Positions 43,482 to 53,466 of a stretch of 64,000 bases of DNA are shown piece by piece. The stretch is from TMED23 sp964643045 (GTDB lineage Bacteria; Pseudomonadota; Alphaproteobacteria; Rhodospirillales; UBA2165), in assembly GCA_964643045.1 (NCBI GenBank), contig CAZXSC010000003.1, positions 1 through 64,000 on the forward strand, read 5' to 3'. A program made the translations under genes and the position numbers. The notes under the pieces are model-generated. The model was not told the DNA's origin, did no database searches, and saw only the letters and a list, made by a program, of their open reading frames with translations. How positions within the stretch are numbered: position 1 is the stretch's first letter; each line of letters starts with the position of its first letter.

Positions 43482-44852
43482 TTAGTCATCTTCAGGCATA
43501 GCCACATTTAAAACAGCTGCCACGAGACCAGACACAACGATACCAGAAACGAATAGTGGTATTGACCAATCAACAAAGCTTGACGATGGAATTGGCCCAA
43601 ATTTTGCCAATTTGCCAAGTTGATCCACCTGCCAAATACCAACACCCAGTCCTAGAGAGAGGGCAACTATAATCATATTCCTCGCGCTAAAACCTGCCTG
43701 ACCTATTAGCTTCATTCCCGCCGCCGCAATCATACCAAACATGACCACAGCCGCACCGCCCAATACAGAGGATGGCAAGGCAGCAACCAAAGCGGCCAAT
43801 TTTGGTATTAAACCCGCAAGAATTAAAAATATAGCCCCAATAGACACGACGTGCCGGCTCATTACTTTCGTATATGAAACTAAGCCAACGTTTTGGCTAT
43901 AGGAGGTGTTGGGAAGACCGCCAAATAAGGCAACAACAGCAGACCCAAGCCCATCAGCCATTATTCCGCCTTTCAGCTCGTCATCTGTCGGCTCTCGATT
44001 GGCACCACCCATAGTAATACCAGATATGTCGCCAACTGTTTCGATCGTGGTAATAAACGCCATTATGATCATCAAGCCAATGAGACCGACAGCAGCAGGA
44101 CTAGTAAAGTCCAAACCAAACCATTGGCCTGGAAGTCCAAACCAGTCAGAGCTTCCAATCTTGGCTATGGCCTTAGGGCTCACCATTCCAAAAGGGAGAG
44201 CAACAACATAACCTATGACTAACCCAAAAAATATGGAAGCTGCTGACCAAATACCTTTACCATATCGACGGATCAGTAAGGTTACTATTATCACGAATAA
44301 CGCCATTCCCCAGTTTGATAAGCTGCCAAATCCAAGTCCTTTACAAAAAGGTGCTGGGAAAGCTCCACAACCAGCTGAGTACTTTATACCTACAGGGAGA
44401 AGTGTAAATCCGATTGTCATTACAACTACCCCTGAAACCAATGGTGGTATGTATTTACGAATCTGGGGAATAAAGAAACCCAAAATAATCTGAAACAAGC
44501 CGCCTATTAAAGAAGCTCCAAAAACTGCTGCTAATGTCGCCCCACTTTTCAAGGCCCCAATTAAAATACCAACATAGGCAAAACTAGTACCCTGAACCAC
44601 AGGAAGACGCGACCCAACTGGACCAATGCCAACTGTTTGAATAAGCGTTGCGACACCGGCCGCTAACAAAGCAATTTGCACTAGAGGGGTAATAAGTTGA
44701 GGTCCACCCGCCGCTAACGCTATTAAAAGTGGTACTGTCACGTTACCAGCAAACATAGCTAGTACATGCTGTATACCAAGTGGTATAGCCTCGCCCAGCG
44801 GCGGAGAATAATCCGGATTTTGTAAATCCGCTTCTGATGGTTGTTCCGACAT
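43482..44852 (-). CDS. NCS2 family purine/xanthine/uracil permease
   Basis: 456 aa with about 14 membrane segments. PLGIQHVLAMFAGNVTVPLLIALAAGG at the N-terminus, VVQGTSFAYVG, and the substrate-site block IETVGDISGITMGGANREPTDDELKGGIMADGLGS. PNTSYSQNVGLVSYTKVMSRHV matches the NCS2 signature. A proton- or sodium-coupled nucleobase importer; xanthine or urate is likely given guaD next door and xdh/puuD in the same region (inference). Strong CAGGAGGTTTG ribosome site. 263 bp after guaD. Confidence 0.9.
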   Translation of the reverse strand: MSEQPSEADLQNPDYSPPLGEAIPLGIQHVLAMFAGNVTVPLLIALAAGGPQLITPLVQIALLAAGVATLIQTVGIGPVGSRLPVVQGTSFAYVGILIGALKSGATLAAVFGASLIGGLFQIILGFFIPQIRKYIPPLVSGVVVMTIGFTLLPVGIKYSAGCGAFPAPFCKGLGFGSLSNWGMALFVIIVTLLIRRYGKGIWSAASIFFGLVIGYVVALPFGMVSPKAIAKIGSSDWFGLPGQWFGLDFTSPAAVGLIGLMIIMAFITTIETVGDISGITMGGANREPTDDELKGGIMADGLGSAVVALFGGLPNTSYSQNVGLVSYTKVMSRHVVSIGAIFLILAGLIPKLAALVAALPSSVLGGAAVVMFGMIAAAGMKLIGQAGFSARNMIIVALSLGLGVGIWQVDQLGKLAKFGPIPSSSFVDWSIPLFVSGIVVSGLVAAVLNVAMPEDD

Positions 44853-45115
44853 TTCAAACCTCCTGTTTTATTATTGTCACAAATAAATGAAGATAGAACC
44901 GTTATTATAACTTGAACACCTATAAAACCTGAAAAAAGCTACATCATAAAGGCTAATTATACTAACAATAATTGATTTTAACAAAAATAAATATTTTATG
45001 TTTATTTTCAATGTTTTACATATATTTCAAAAATATAATTTAACGGTGAAGATTTAAAATAAATTTCTCGAGATACAAAAATAAATTAATTCACGCATTA
45101 TATTTTATCTTCTAA
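44853..45115. promoter_or_regulatory. AT-rich gap between guaD and the NCS2 permease
   Basis: 263 bp, very AT-rich, no open frame of note. Long enough to hold a separate promoter for the permease. I looked for a purine riboswitch core on the minus strand and did not find one. Confidence 0.4.
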
Positions 45116-46405
45116 TTAAGTGACTTTCCTACCATTGACGTAGGTGGCTCGTATGGCTCGATCATCAGCCAATATAATTTGTAAAAATAATGTTTCAGCT
45201 AAGTCGCTAACTTGCATCATACGTCGCCGAATTAGCTCAGTTGAATTCAAGTTAACAACAACTAAATCAGCCTCGTATCCCGATTCAATTCGGCCTATCT
45301 TATCTTCAAGGTGTAATGCTTTTGCACCGCCAAGCGTGAGCATATAAAACACCTCAAAAGGTGATAGGGAGTAATTACGAAACTGGGCGATCTCATAAGC
45401 AGCCTTCATTGTAGCGAATGGAGACAATGACGTGCCCCCCCCTACATCAGTACCCAATGCCACGCGTGTCCCGGCATTTTGAAACTTCTCGTATTCAAAT
45501 AGACCGCTCCCCATGAACAAGTTCGACGTTGGACAATGAACAATTGATGTATCAGTATCTTTTACCATTTCTATATCTGAATCAGAGAAGTGGATCCCAT
45601 GGCCATAGAGCGTACGTGGACCCAAAAGATTAAAACGACTATAAACATCAAGATAGGAAGATGCCTTGGGGAAAAGCTCTGCAACCCAGGAAATTTCATC
45701 AACATTTTCAGAAACATGTGACTGGATATAAACTCCCTCGTTTTCCTTGTAGAGCGTGCTCGCAACCTCAAGTTGTTCAGGTGTTGAAGTTGGTGCAAAT
45801 CGCGGCGTAACTGCGTATAGTGCGCGGCCATTTTTATGCCATTTGTTAATTAGGTCCAAGGATTGATCATACGCTAGTTGAGCTGTATCGCATAAATTAT
45901 CCGGCACATGCCGATCCATTAGAACTTTTCCACCCACCATCCGGAGGTTTTTTCGCTCGGCTTCTGCAAAAAACACATCAACCGATTGTGGGTGCATGGT
46001 GCAAAATACGGCGCTGGTCGTATAACCATTCTTAAGGGATTCGGAAATAAAAAATTGGGCGACAGCTTTTGCGTAAGTTTTATCGGAAAATTTGGCTTCC
46101 TCCGGGAAGGTATATACATTTAGCCAATCAATTAATTTAGTGCCATACGAGGCAATAACATTCATTTGGGGATAATGAACATGACCATCTATGAAGCCTG
46201 CCAAAATCAGGTCTTCGCCATAGTCAATAATACGAACGTTTTCAGGCACATTAACCGACTTGAAACTGCCCACGCTCCTAATGAACCCACCTTCTATAAA
46301 AACGCAACCTGTTTCCCAATAGTCATAGCTATTAGGGCCATCGTTAAAAGTTAAAACTCGGCCCTTGAGCGCAAGCGCATCCCCTATGTCAGATTTCATC
46401 GACAT
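45116..46405 (-). CDS. guaD: Guanine deaminase
   Basis: About 429 aa from ATG 46405; a TTG at 46417 is in frame and another ATG lies at 46399. Amidohydrolase fold: the metal pair motif FIDGHVHYPQMNVIASYG, then SHVSEN, LYGHGIHFSDSD and the catalytic/metal aspartate in ALGTDVGGGTSLSPFATM. It deaminates guanine to xanthine, feeding xanthine dehydrogenase. Separated from the purine ABC operon by an intrinsic terminator. Confidence 0.93.
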   Translation of the reverse strand: MSMKSDIGDALALKGRVLTFNDGPNSYDYWETGCVFIEGGFIRSVGSFKSVNVPENVRIIDYGEDLILAGFIDGHVHYPQMNVIASYGTKLIDWLNVYTFPEEAKFSDKTYAKAVAQFFISESLKNGYTTSAVFCTMHPQSVDVFFAEAERKNLRMVGGKVLMDRHVPDNLCDTAQLAYDQSLDLINKWHKNGRALYAVTPRFAPTSTPEQLEVASTLYKENEGVYIQSHVSENVDEISWVAELFPKASSYLDVYSRFNLLGPRTLYGHGIHFSDSDIEMVKDTDTSIVHCPTSNLFMGSGLFEYEKFQNAGTRVALGTDVGGGTSLSPFATMKAAYEIAQFRNYSLSPFEVFYMLTLGGAKALHLEDKIGRIESGYEADLVVVNLNSTELIRRRMMQVSDLAETLFLQIILADDRAIRATYVNGRKVT

Positions 46406-46432
46406 GCTGTTGGCCAAAACCTAACAAGAAGC

Positions 46433-46470
46433 AAAAATCGCAAGGCGCTAAATTCAAATGACCTTGCGAT
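46433..46470 (-). terminator. Rho-independent terminator of the purine importer operon
   Basis: Perfect 9-bp stem ATCGCAAGG (46437-46445) / CCTTGCGAT (46462-46470), 16-nt loop, then TTTT on the minus strand (46436-46433). It lies 17 bp past the stop of the BMP-type binding protein and 28 bp before guaD, so it ends the long minus-strand purine operon. Confidence 0.8.
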
Positions 46471-46487
46471 CCGCTTTCTATTGAAAG

Positions 46488-47570
46488 TTATTTTGGAATA
46501 TTACCTTCTATACCTTCTACATAGAATTTCATACCCGCCAACATTCCATCATCCGCAGTCTTACCTGCTGGAACACGGACTTTCCCTGATTGGTCTCTTA
46601 TCGGCCCCGTAAAGGGATGAACCGTTCCCGCAATGATGCCTTCTTTAGCTTTTTCAGCCATAGCGACAACATCAGCTGGAATAGCCTTATTATAAGGGGC
46701 CATTTTTACCATTCCTGACTTAAAACCACCCCAAACATCACCAGATTCCCATGTGCCATCGAGAAACGCCTTCGTACGGGCTATATAATAAGAATTCCAG
46801 TCATCAATGATCGCTGTTAATTGCGCCTTTGGGCCAAAGGCTGTCATGTCCGACGCCTGACCAATTGCCCACACTTTAGCCTTTGCAGCTTGCTGAAGGG
46901 GGGCTGGCGAGTCCGTGTGCTGCATAATCACGTCAGCGCCTTGGGCAATCAAAGCTTTAGCCGCATCGGCCTCTTTGCCCGGATCAAACCAAGTAAATAC
47001 CCAAACAATTTTAATTTTTATATTTGGGTTCACCGAACGGGCGGCTAGAAAAGTTGCGTTAATACCTCGGATAACCTCTGGAATTGGAAAAGAAGCAACA
47101 TAGCCTAATACATTTGACTTTGTCATTTTACCGGCAACCAAACCTACAACGTGCCGGCCTTCATAAAACCGTGCCGAATAAGTAGCCATATTTTTCGCTC
47201 GTTTGTAACCCGTGGCATGTTCAAACTTCACTTTCGGGAATCGCTTAGCCACTTTTAAAGTTGGATTCATATAGCCAAATGACGTGGTATAAATAAGCTT
47301 ATGCCCGGAGCGAGCGAGATTTGTAATCACCCGGGTTGCAGCGGCACCCTCGGCAACTTTTTCGACATATTTGGTTTTCACCATATCACCAAATGTCCTT
47401 TCGACCGCGAGACGACCAACTTCATGTTGATAATTCCAACCATGATCACCGATTGGCCCCACATAAACAAAACCAACCTTGGTCTTTTTATCTGCAGCAT
47501 ATCCCGCCGCTGAAACAAATACCATTGCCGCTGCCGCGAGTGAGCCTAAAATTAATTTTCTTAAAATCAT
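46488..47570 (-). CDS. BMP family ABC transporter substrate-binding protein (purine/nucleoside)
   Basis: 360 aa from ATG 47570, chosen for its GGGAG site and because the signal peptide follows at once (MILRKLILGSLAAAAMVFVSAAGYAADKK). No lipobox cysteine, so it is a soluble periplasmic protein. KVGFVYVGPIGDHGWNYQHEVGRLAVER is the BMP/Med/TmpC opening, and YVASFPIPEVIRGINATFLAARS is typical. Such proteins bind nucleosides or purine bases. Last gene of the operon, after two permeases and the ATPase. Confidence 0.9.
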   Translation of the reverse strand: MILRKLILGSLAAAAMVFVSAAGYAADKKTKVGFVYVGPIGDHGWNYQHEVGRLAVERTFGDMVKTKYVEKVAEGAAATRVITNLARSGHKLIYTTSFGYMNPTLKVAKRFPKVKFEHATGYKRAKNMATYSARFYEGRHVVGLVAGKMTKSNVLGYVASFPIPEVIRGINATFLAARSVNPNIKIKIVWVFTWFDPGKEADAAKALIAQGADVIMQHTDSPAPLQQAAKAKVWAIGQASDMTAFGPKAQLTAIIDDWNSYYIARTKAFLDGTWESGDVWGGFKSGMVKMAPYNKAIPADVVAMAEKAKEGIIAGTVHPFTGPIRDQSGKVRVPAGKTADDGMLAGMKFYVEGIEGNIPK

Positions 47571-47609
47571 CCTTTTTCTCCCATAGATAATGTTAACAAT
47601 ATAGTGCAA

Positions 47610-48533
47610 TTAACCCGACGCATGAAAATTCCTACTCAAACAAGCTGGGGCATTAAGTTTTGCCCGTGAACTATCTCGCGATATAAGCACAAGAACCGCT
47701 ATCGTCGCAAGATAGGGAAGCATTGACAAGAACTGCGGCGCTATATCAACACCAAATCCTTGTGCATGCAATTGTATTATTGAAATACCACCAAATAAAT
47801 ATGCACCAAAAAAGGCACGCCACGCGCGCCAAGATGCAAAAACAACCAGCGCCAAGGCAATCCATCCTCTCCCAGCAGTCATACCTTCAACCCAGAGCGG
47901 GGTATATGCGAGTGACAAATAAGCTCCTCCGAGACCCGCCATCGCTCCACCAAATAAAACACATGCCATTCTAATGGTGATGACTGAATAGCCAATTGAA
48001 TGCGCCGCATCGTGATTCTCACCAACCGCGCGAATCAATAAACCCAGCCGTGTCCGATTAAGTGTATACGTTGTACACATAACAAAAAAGACAGATGCAT
48101 ATACCAGTATGTCATGATTAAATAATAATGGTCCTATAATGGGTATATCGCCAATAAATGGTATCTCCAATTTTGGTAACCCCGGAAAAGTTCTACCAAC
48201 AAATGCATAACCCAGGAGAGATGAGAAGCCCAAGCCAAATATGGTCAGCGCCAGCCCTGCGGCAACTTGATTAGCCAACAAGTTAAGCGTCAAAATTCCA
48301 AATATGAGAGCCATCACCATTCCGCCCACTGCTCCTGCGATAATAGCTAACAGGGCATTGCCGGTTGACACTCCAACGGCAAAGGCCGTGATAGCCCCCA
48401 CGATCATCATACCCTCAACTCCCAAGTTGAGGACACCCGATTTTTCAACAACTACCTCACCGACCGCGGCGAATACCAGCGGTGTTGAGGCCGTTATAAT
48501 TGTCAATAAAACTGGAACTATCCACTCATTCAT
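47610..48533 (-). CDS. ABC transporter permease (nucleoside/purine, second permease)
   Basis: About 307 aa from ATG 48533; the frame also opens at 48551 inside the previous gene. About nine membrane segments; GEVVVEKSGVLNLGVEGMMIVGAITAFAVG and FIGDIPIIGPLLFNHD match the BMP-associated permease family (YufQ/NupQ type). It starts one base past the stop of the first permease (TGA-T-ATG), so the two are translationally coupled. 39 bp before the binding-protein gene. Confidence 0.92.
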   Translation of the reverse strand: MNEWIVPVLLTIITASTPLVFAAVGEVVVEKSGVLNLGVEGMMIVGAITAFAVGVSTGNALLAIIAGAVGGMVMALIFGILTLNLLANQVAAGLALTIFGLGFSSLLGYAFVGRTFPGLPKLEIPFIGDIPIIGPLLFNHDILVYASVFFVMCTTYTLNRTRLGLLIRAVGENHDAAHSIGYSVITIRMACVLFGGAMAGLGGAYLSLAYTPLWVEGMTAGRGWIALALVVFASWRAWRAFFGAYLFGGISIIQLHAQGFGVDIAPQFLSMLPYLATIAVLVLISRDSSRAKLNAPACLSRNFHASG

Positions 48534-48534
48534 A

Positions 48535-49620
48535 TCAAGAACCAACTCCATATGTGACTTTTTTGTGACTACCAAATTTAATTTGATAACGGACCAAAAC
48601 GTCAGCGGCTAATAAAAAGAACAAAAGCATACCTTGAAAAACTCCGGTAACCGCATTGGGCAAGTTCATTTCGATCTGAGCATTTTCACCTCCTAGATAA
48701 GTCAGCGCCATCAACAAACCAGCAAGCAAACAGCCAACGGGATGAAGTCGGCCTAGAAAGGCGACGATTATGGCGGTGAAGCCGTAACCGGGTGAAATTA
48801 CTGGGATGATTTGTCCGATTGGACCTCCTACTTCGATCGTCCCAGCAAGCCCAGAAGCCCCCCCGCTTATCATCAATGTCAGCCAAATAATCTGCTTCTC
48901 TTTAAACCCGGAAAATTTGGCAGCCATCGGCGCTAAACCAATTACACGAATCTGGAATCCTATCATATGTCGCGTCATGATAACCCAGGCCACAGCAACA
49001 CCAAATAAAGCGACGATCCAACCCACATGCAGGCGCGTTTCTTCCAAAATAATAGGAATAAGAGCAGCATCGTGAAATAAACGAGACTCTGGAAAATTTT
49101 GTCCATCCGGATCTTTCCAGGGCCCATGTATTAGATAACTCAACACTAATAGCCCGACATACGTTAGCATTAAGCTCGTAAGAATTTCATTAGTTCCATA
49201 TCTTGTTTTAAGTATAGCTGGAATTGCCGCCCAGGCCATACCTCCCAAAATTCCTGAAATCAGCATGGCTGGTAATAAAAATGGTGTATCAACGTTAAAA
49301 AACAATAGCGCAACTCCACCACCAGCAAGTGCACCTATCGTCAACTGCCCTTCAGCCCCGATATTCCAGATATTGGCTTGAAAGCCGAAAGACAGCCCAA
49401 CGGCTATCAAAACTAATGGCGTTGCTTTAACAAAAAGTTCGGCTAATCCATCGATAGAATTCAAGGGGGCTATAAAGAATGTGATAATAGCCTTAACCGG
49501 GTCAACTCCCAGAAGAGTAAACATAACGATCCCGGCAATAGATGTGAGTATGACTGCAAAGATTGGTGACAAATACACCATTCGGCGAGATGTCGCTCCC
49601 CGCAGTTCTAACCTAACCAT
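48535..49620 (-). CDS. ABC transporter permease (nucleoside/purine, first permease)
   Basis: About 361 aa from ATG 49620; a GTG at 49629 is also in frame. IWNIGAEGQLTIGALAGGGVALLF and ATPLVLIAVGLSFGFQANIWN are the YufP/NupP-type motifs. It overlaps the ATPase stop by 8 bases. Together with the second permease it forms the channel. Confidence 0.92.
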   Translation of the reverse strand: MVRLELRGATSRRMVYLSPIFAVILTSIAGIVMFTLLGVDPVKAIITFFIAPLNSIDGLAELFVKATPLVLIAVGLSFGFQANIWNIGAEGQLTIGALAGGGVALLFFNVDTPFLLPAMLISGILGGMAWAAIPAILKTRYGTNEILTSLMLTYVGLLVLSYLIHGPWKDPDGQNFPESRLFHDAALIPIILEETRLHVGWIVALFGVAVAWVIMTRHMIGFQIRVIGLAPMAAKFSGFKEKQIIWLTLMISGGASGLAGTIEVGGPIGQIIPVISPGYGFTAIIVAFLGRLHPVGCLLAGLLMALTYLGGENAQIEMNLPNAVTGVFQGMLLFFLLAADVLVRYQIKFGSHKKVTYGVGS

Positions 49621-51154
49621 TGATCGCACGCCCTATTATTGTTTCGGACTCAATTCCTGCCATTAGCAAACCAATTTCTTCAACAGTGATTTCATCGACA
49701 GGTCGAGATGGAGATAACCTGCCTTCACATATAACAGAAATACGATCAGACACTTCAAACAACTCTTGTATATCCTGACTTATAACCAGAACGGCTGCGC
49801 CGTCCGCTGCCAAATCGAGAAGCGATTGGCGTATAAAAGCTGCGGAGCCGGCATCCACCCCCCAAGTGGGTTGCAGGACCACAATTACTTCCGGGTTTTG
49901 CAGAATTTCCCTACCAAAAATGAATTTTTGCAAATTACCGCCGGAGAGCGAGTTTGCTGCATGTTCAACTCCCGGTGTTTTAACATTAAAGTTAGAAACA
50001 ATTTCAGTAGCAAACTTTATTGATTCTTTTATATTGATTAAACCCTTCGAAACTAGGTTCATCGTTGCAAAGCCTGATAGAAAGGTGTTCTCCCATAACG
50101 ACATTTCCGGAACGGCACCATGCCCAAGCCGTTCTTCTGGAACAAACCTTAAGCCAGCACTCCTTCTAGCCCCAGGCCCGCGGTCACCGACGGCTGTCTC
50201 TCCGAGTCGAACCGACTGAGGCTCCTCAACCCCGACCTCGCCACTTAGCACCTCCATCAACTCAATCTGACCGTTACCGGCAATTCCAGCAATTCCAATA
50301 ACCTCACCTTTGCGAACTTCGAAATCAACATTTTTCAGGTCAACGCCATGTTGATGATCGGATTTTCGGCTTAAATTATTTACAATCAAGTAAGGAAGAC
50401 CTGGAGCATCTTTTTTTGGCTTCTCAGGAGCAATCAAATTAGCTCCCATCATCATTTCGGCCATACTACGCGGACTTTCTTCCGCGGGAATACAATTATC
50501 AACGACCTTACCCATGCGCATAATAGTGGCAACATGACATAGATCTTTAATCTCCTGCAGCTTATGACTGATGTAGAGTATTGAAACACCTTCGTCTGAT
50601 AGTCGTCGCAAGGTTATAAAAAGCTCATCAACCTCTTGCGGTGTCAAAACCGAGGTCGGCTCGTCCATGATTAACAACTTAGGACTTTGCAATAAACAAC
50701 GCACGACTTCAATCCGCTGTCGCTCACCAACCGATAATGTATGAACAAAACGTTCTGGATCGAGCGGAAGTCCGTATTGTCGCGACACACCGCGAATGCG
50801 CTCATTAAGATTTTTACCTGCAAGATCAGGTGAAACACCAATCGAAATATTCTCCTCAACCGTCAGAGCATCAAACAACGAGAAATGTTGAAAAACCAAG
50901 CCGATGCCTAGGTTACGTGCGGCTTTTGGGTTAGCAACGTCCAACTCTTGTCCTTCCCATTTAAAAACACCTGTGTCAGCTTGTTGGACGCCGTAGATGT
51001 ATTTCACCAAAGTTGACTTACCCGCACCATTTTCACCCAGTAAAGCGTGAATTTCTCCTGGCATAACTCTAAGGTCAACGTTCTTGTTCGCAATGACCCC
51101 TGGATATTCTTTACTTACACCCTTCAGTTCCAATCTTGGTGTCTGATCGACCAT
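49613..51154 (-). CDS. ABC transporter ATP-binding protein (nucleoside/purine)
   Basis: 513 aa from ATG 51154, placed 5 bp after the xdhB stop; the longer frame would run back into xdhB. Two ATPase domains: the first has Walker A LLGENGAGKSTLVKYIYG, ABC signature LSVGERQRIEVV and Walker B LLIMDEPTSVL. The second is degenerate, with IAGNGQIELMEVLSG in place of Walker A and LSGGNLQKFIFGREI. This is the usual pattern of BMP/sugar-type tandem ATPases. Drives import of purines or nucleosides. Confidence 0.93.
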   Translation of the reverse strand: MVDQTPRLELKGVSKEYPGVIANKNVDLRVMPGEIHALLGENGAGKSTLVKYIYGVQQADTGVFKWEGQELDVANPKAARNLGIGLVFQHFSLFDALTVEENISIGVSPDLAGKNLNERIRGVSRQYGLPLDPERFVHTLSVGERQRIEVVRCLLQSPKLLIMDEPTSVLTPQEVDELFITLRRLSDEGVSILYISHKLQEIKDLCHVATIMRMGKVVDNCIPAEESPRSMAEMMMGANLIAPEKPKKDAPGLPYLIVNNLSRKSDHQHGVDLKNVDFEVRKGEVIGIAGIAGNGQIELMEVLSGEVGVEEPQSVRLGETAVGDRGPGARRSAGLRFVPEERLGHGAVPEMSLWENTFLSGFATMNLVSKGLINIKESIKFATEIVSNFNVKTPGVEHAANSLSGGNLQKFIFGREILQNPEVIVVLQPTWGVDAGSAAFIRQSLLDLAADGAAVLVISQDIQELFEVSDRISVICEGRLSPSRPVDEITVEEIGLLMAGIESETIIGRAING

Positions 51155-51159
51155 CTTAA

Positions 51160-53466
51160 TCACACCCGAATTTCTGTTACAGCTTTGAGAATGGCTTCTG
51201 GCGTTGCCGGAGCATTCAGATTCGGTCTTTTGGTGCCATCTCCTGAACGCGTCACTGCGTCTCGTAATGCCAACCATACAGAAATCGCTAGCATCAAAGG
51301 AGGCTCACCGATCGCCTTAGATCTGAAAATAGTTGGCACATGGTTGGGTGCGTCCTCAAGAATGTGTACGTTGAATTCTTGAGGAACATCGCGACTACCT
51401 GGTATTTTGTAAGTAGAAGGCCCGTGTGTTAAAAATTCGCCTTTATCACTCCAAACGAGTTCTTCTGATGTCAACCATCCCATGCCCTGCACATATGCTC
51501 CTTCAATTTGGCCATAGTCAACACTTGGATTAATGGAATTACCACAATCCTGCAAAATATCAGTTCTGAGCGTACGAGATTCGCCGGTTAGTGTATCTAT
51601 CACTACTTCCGAAACGGCGAAACCATAGGTATAATAGTAAAATGGTGAACCCGAGCACGTTATAGGGTCCCAAGAAATGTTGGGTGTCTGGTAGAAGCCT
51701 GTCGCCGACAACGACACCCGAGCCTCCCAGGTTTTATATGCAAGCTCGGCAAAAGAAATACTCTTATTACCACCATAAACTCGATTCTGGCGAAATTCTA
51801 TTTTGCTGTCAGGCACATTAAAAAAATTACTCGCTATAGTTTTCATACGAGTTTTAATATCTTCCGCTGCATTAAATGCAGCCATTCCATTGAGATCAGA
51901 ACCAGCCGAGGCTGCCGTTGCAGACGTATTTGGTACTTTGTCCGTGCGCGTAGAAGAAATCTTTATATTCGTAATATCAATCTGGAAAACTGTCGCAACC
52001 ACTTGAGAAACCTTGGTAAACAGACCTTGACCCATCTCTGTGCCACCGTGATTAAGATGCACAGAACCATCTGTATAAACATGAATCAATGCTCCAGCTT
52101 GATTGAGGGCAGGCATATTAAATGAAATGCCAAACTTAATAGGCATGGCGGCAATGCCTTTTTTAAAAATGCTATTTTCTTGATTGAATTTCTCGATTTT
52201 CAATTTTCGATCTTCGTAGTCGATTTTACTCAACAAATGCTCCGAGAGTTCGGCAATAATATTGTCGTTTATGGTCTGACCGTAAGGCGTGATATTCCTA
52301 TCATTGGTTCCGTAATAATTTTCTTTGCGAATATCATCTAGGGATACTCCTAGATGATGAGAAATGTGCTCAAGAATCGTTTCTATAATTAGCATACCTT
52401 GTGGACCCCCAAAGCCACGAAAAGCAGTGTTGGAAACAGTGTTAGTCTTGCAGGGATAGCCTCGTAGTCGAGCGTTCGGGAGATAATAGCAGTTATCAGC
52501 GTGGCACAATGAGCGTGCAAGCACCCCGGAGCTTAAATCAGCAACGTTACCAGAACGCATGGCCATTGAAATATCAATACCTTCAATGCGTCCTTTGTCA
52601 TTAAAACCAACATCATAACCATACTCATAATCATGACGTTTTCCTGTAATAATCATATCAGCATCACGGCGAAGGCGAAGTTTGGCAGGGCGTCCCGTTT
52701 TGAATGCCGTCAACGCCGCGAGAGCAGCGATAATAGTTGGCTGACTTTCCTTACCTCCAAAGCCCCCTCCCATACGGCGCACCTCTACTGTAACAGAATT
52801 ACTTGGCACCCCAAGTACGTGTGCAACACCATGCTGCACTTCGGTTGGATGTTGGGTCGAACTGAAAATCGTCATATCATTGTCTTCGCCAGGAAATGCT
52901 GCTGCGATATTCGTTTCTAGATAAAAATGATCTTGACCACCGCATGATAGCTCCCCCTGCAATCTATGAGCAGCACTTTTCAGCGCTTTATCTGGATTTC
53001 CTCGCGTGATGGTTGGTGGATCATAAGTAAACTGTTCTTTGACCAACGCTTCCTTAATACTCAAAACCGGCTCAAGTTCCTCGTAGGTCACTCTCACTAA
53101 TTTTGCTGAATGAAACGCTTGATCATATGTTTCGGCAGCAACTACTGCCACCGGATGACCCACATATTCAACAATGTCCCCGGCGATTGCGGGCTCGCCC
53201 TCAAAAACCGGAGCAATATCGTTATGCCCAGGAATATCTTTTGCGGTCAAAACAGCGATTACGCCAGCCATCGCTATCGCTTCGGTTGCATCGACTGATT
53301 TAACCACTGCATGCGCAAAGGGTGAGGTCACAAGTACAAGTTCCAAGGTATTGGGGAAATTTGGAATATCGTCAATATATAGCGCTTTGCCAGTCACATG
53401 CTTAACTGAACTATCATGCCGTATACTATCGTGAGCAGCACCAATAATTTCCGTAAGATCAGGCAT
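51160..53466 (-). CDS. xdhB: Xanthine dehydrogenase, molybdopterin-binding subunit
   Basis: 768 aa. IRHDSSVKHVTGKALYIDDIP at the N-terminus; AAFPGEDNDMTIFSSTQHPTEVQH; the Mo-site Gln/Phe/Gly block RMGGGFGGKESQP; FRGFGGPQGM (substrate arginine); GGTEMGQGLFTKV. The catalytic glutamate is in KAIGEPPLML at the C-terminus. Oxidises hypoxanthine and xanthine to urate. The ATG overlaps the xdhA stop (TGATG). xdhC, which usually inserts the sulfurated cofactor, is not adjacent. Confidence 0.95.
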   Translation of the reverse strand: MPDLTEIIGAAHDSIRHDSSVKHVTGKALYIDDIPNFPNTLELVLVTSPFAHAVVKSVDATEAIAMAGVIAVLTAKDIPGHNDIAPVFEGEPAIAGDIVEYVGHPVAVVAAETYDQAFHSAKLVRVTYEELEPVLSIKEALVKEQFTYDPPTITRGNPDKALKSAAHRLQGELSCGGQDHFYLETNIAAAFPGEDNDMTIFSSTQHPTEVQHGVAHVLGVPSNSVTVEVRRMGGGFGGKESQPTIIAALAALTAFKTGRPAKLRLRRDADMIITGKRHDYEYGYDVGFNDKGRIEGIDISMAMRSGNVADLSSGVLARSLCHADNCYYLPNARLRGYPCKTNTVSNTAFRGFGGPQGMLIIETILEHISHHLGVSLDDIRKENYYGTNDRNITPYGQTINDNIIAELSEHLLSKIDYEDRKLKIEKFNQENSIFKKGIAAMPIKFGISFNMPALNQAGALIHVYTDGSVHLNHGGTEMGQGLFTKVSQVVATVFQIDITNIKISSTRTDKVPNTSATAASAGSDLNGMAAFNAAEDIKTRMKTIASNFFNVPDSKIEFRQNRVYGGNKSISFAELAYKTWEARVSLSATGFYQTPNISWDPITCSGSPFYYYTYGFAVSEVVIDTLTGESRTLRTDILQDCGNSINPSVDYGQIEGAYVQGMGWLTSEELVWSDKGEFLTHGPSTYKIPGSRDVPQEFNVHILEDAPNHVPTIFRSKAIGEPPLMLAISVWLALRDAVTRSGDGTKRPNLNAPATPEAILKAVTEIRV

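Noticed and set aside
44853..45115. Purine riboswitch before the NCS2 permease
   Set aside because: AT-rich, no three-way-junction core recognised.
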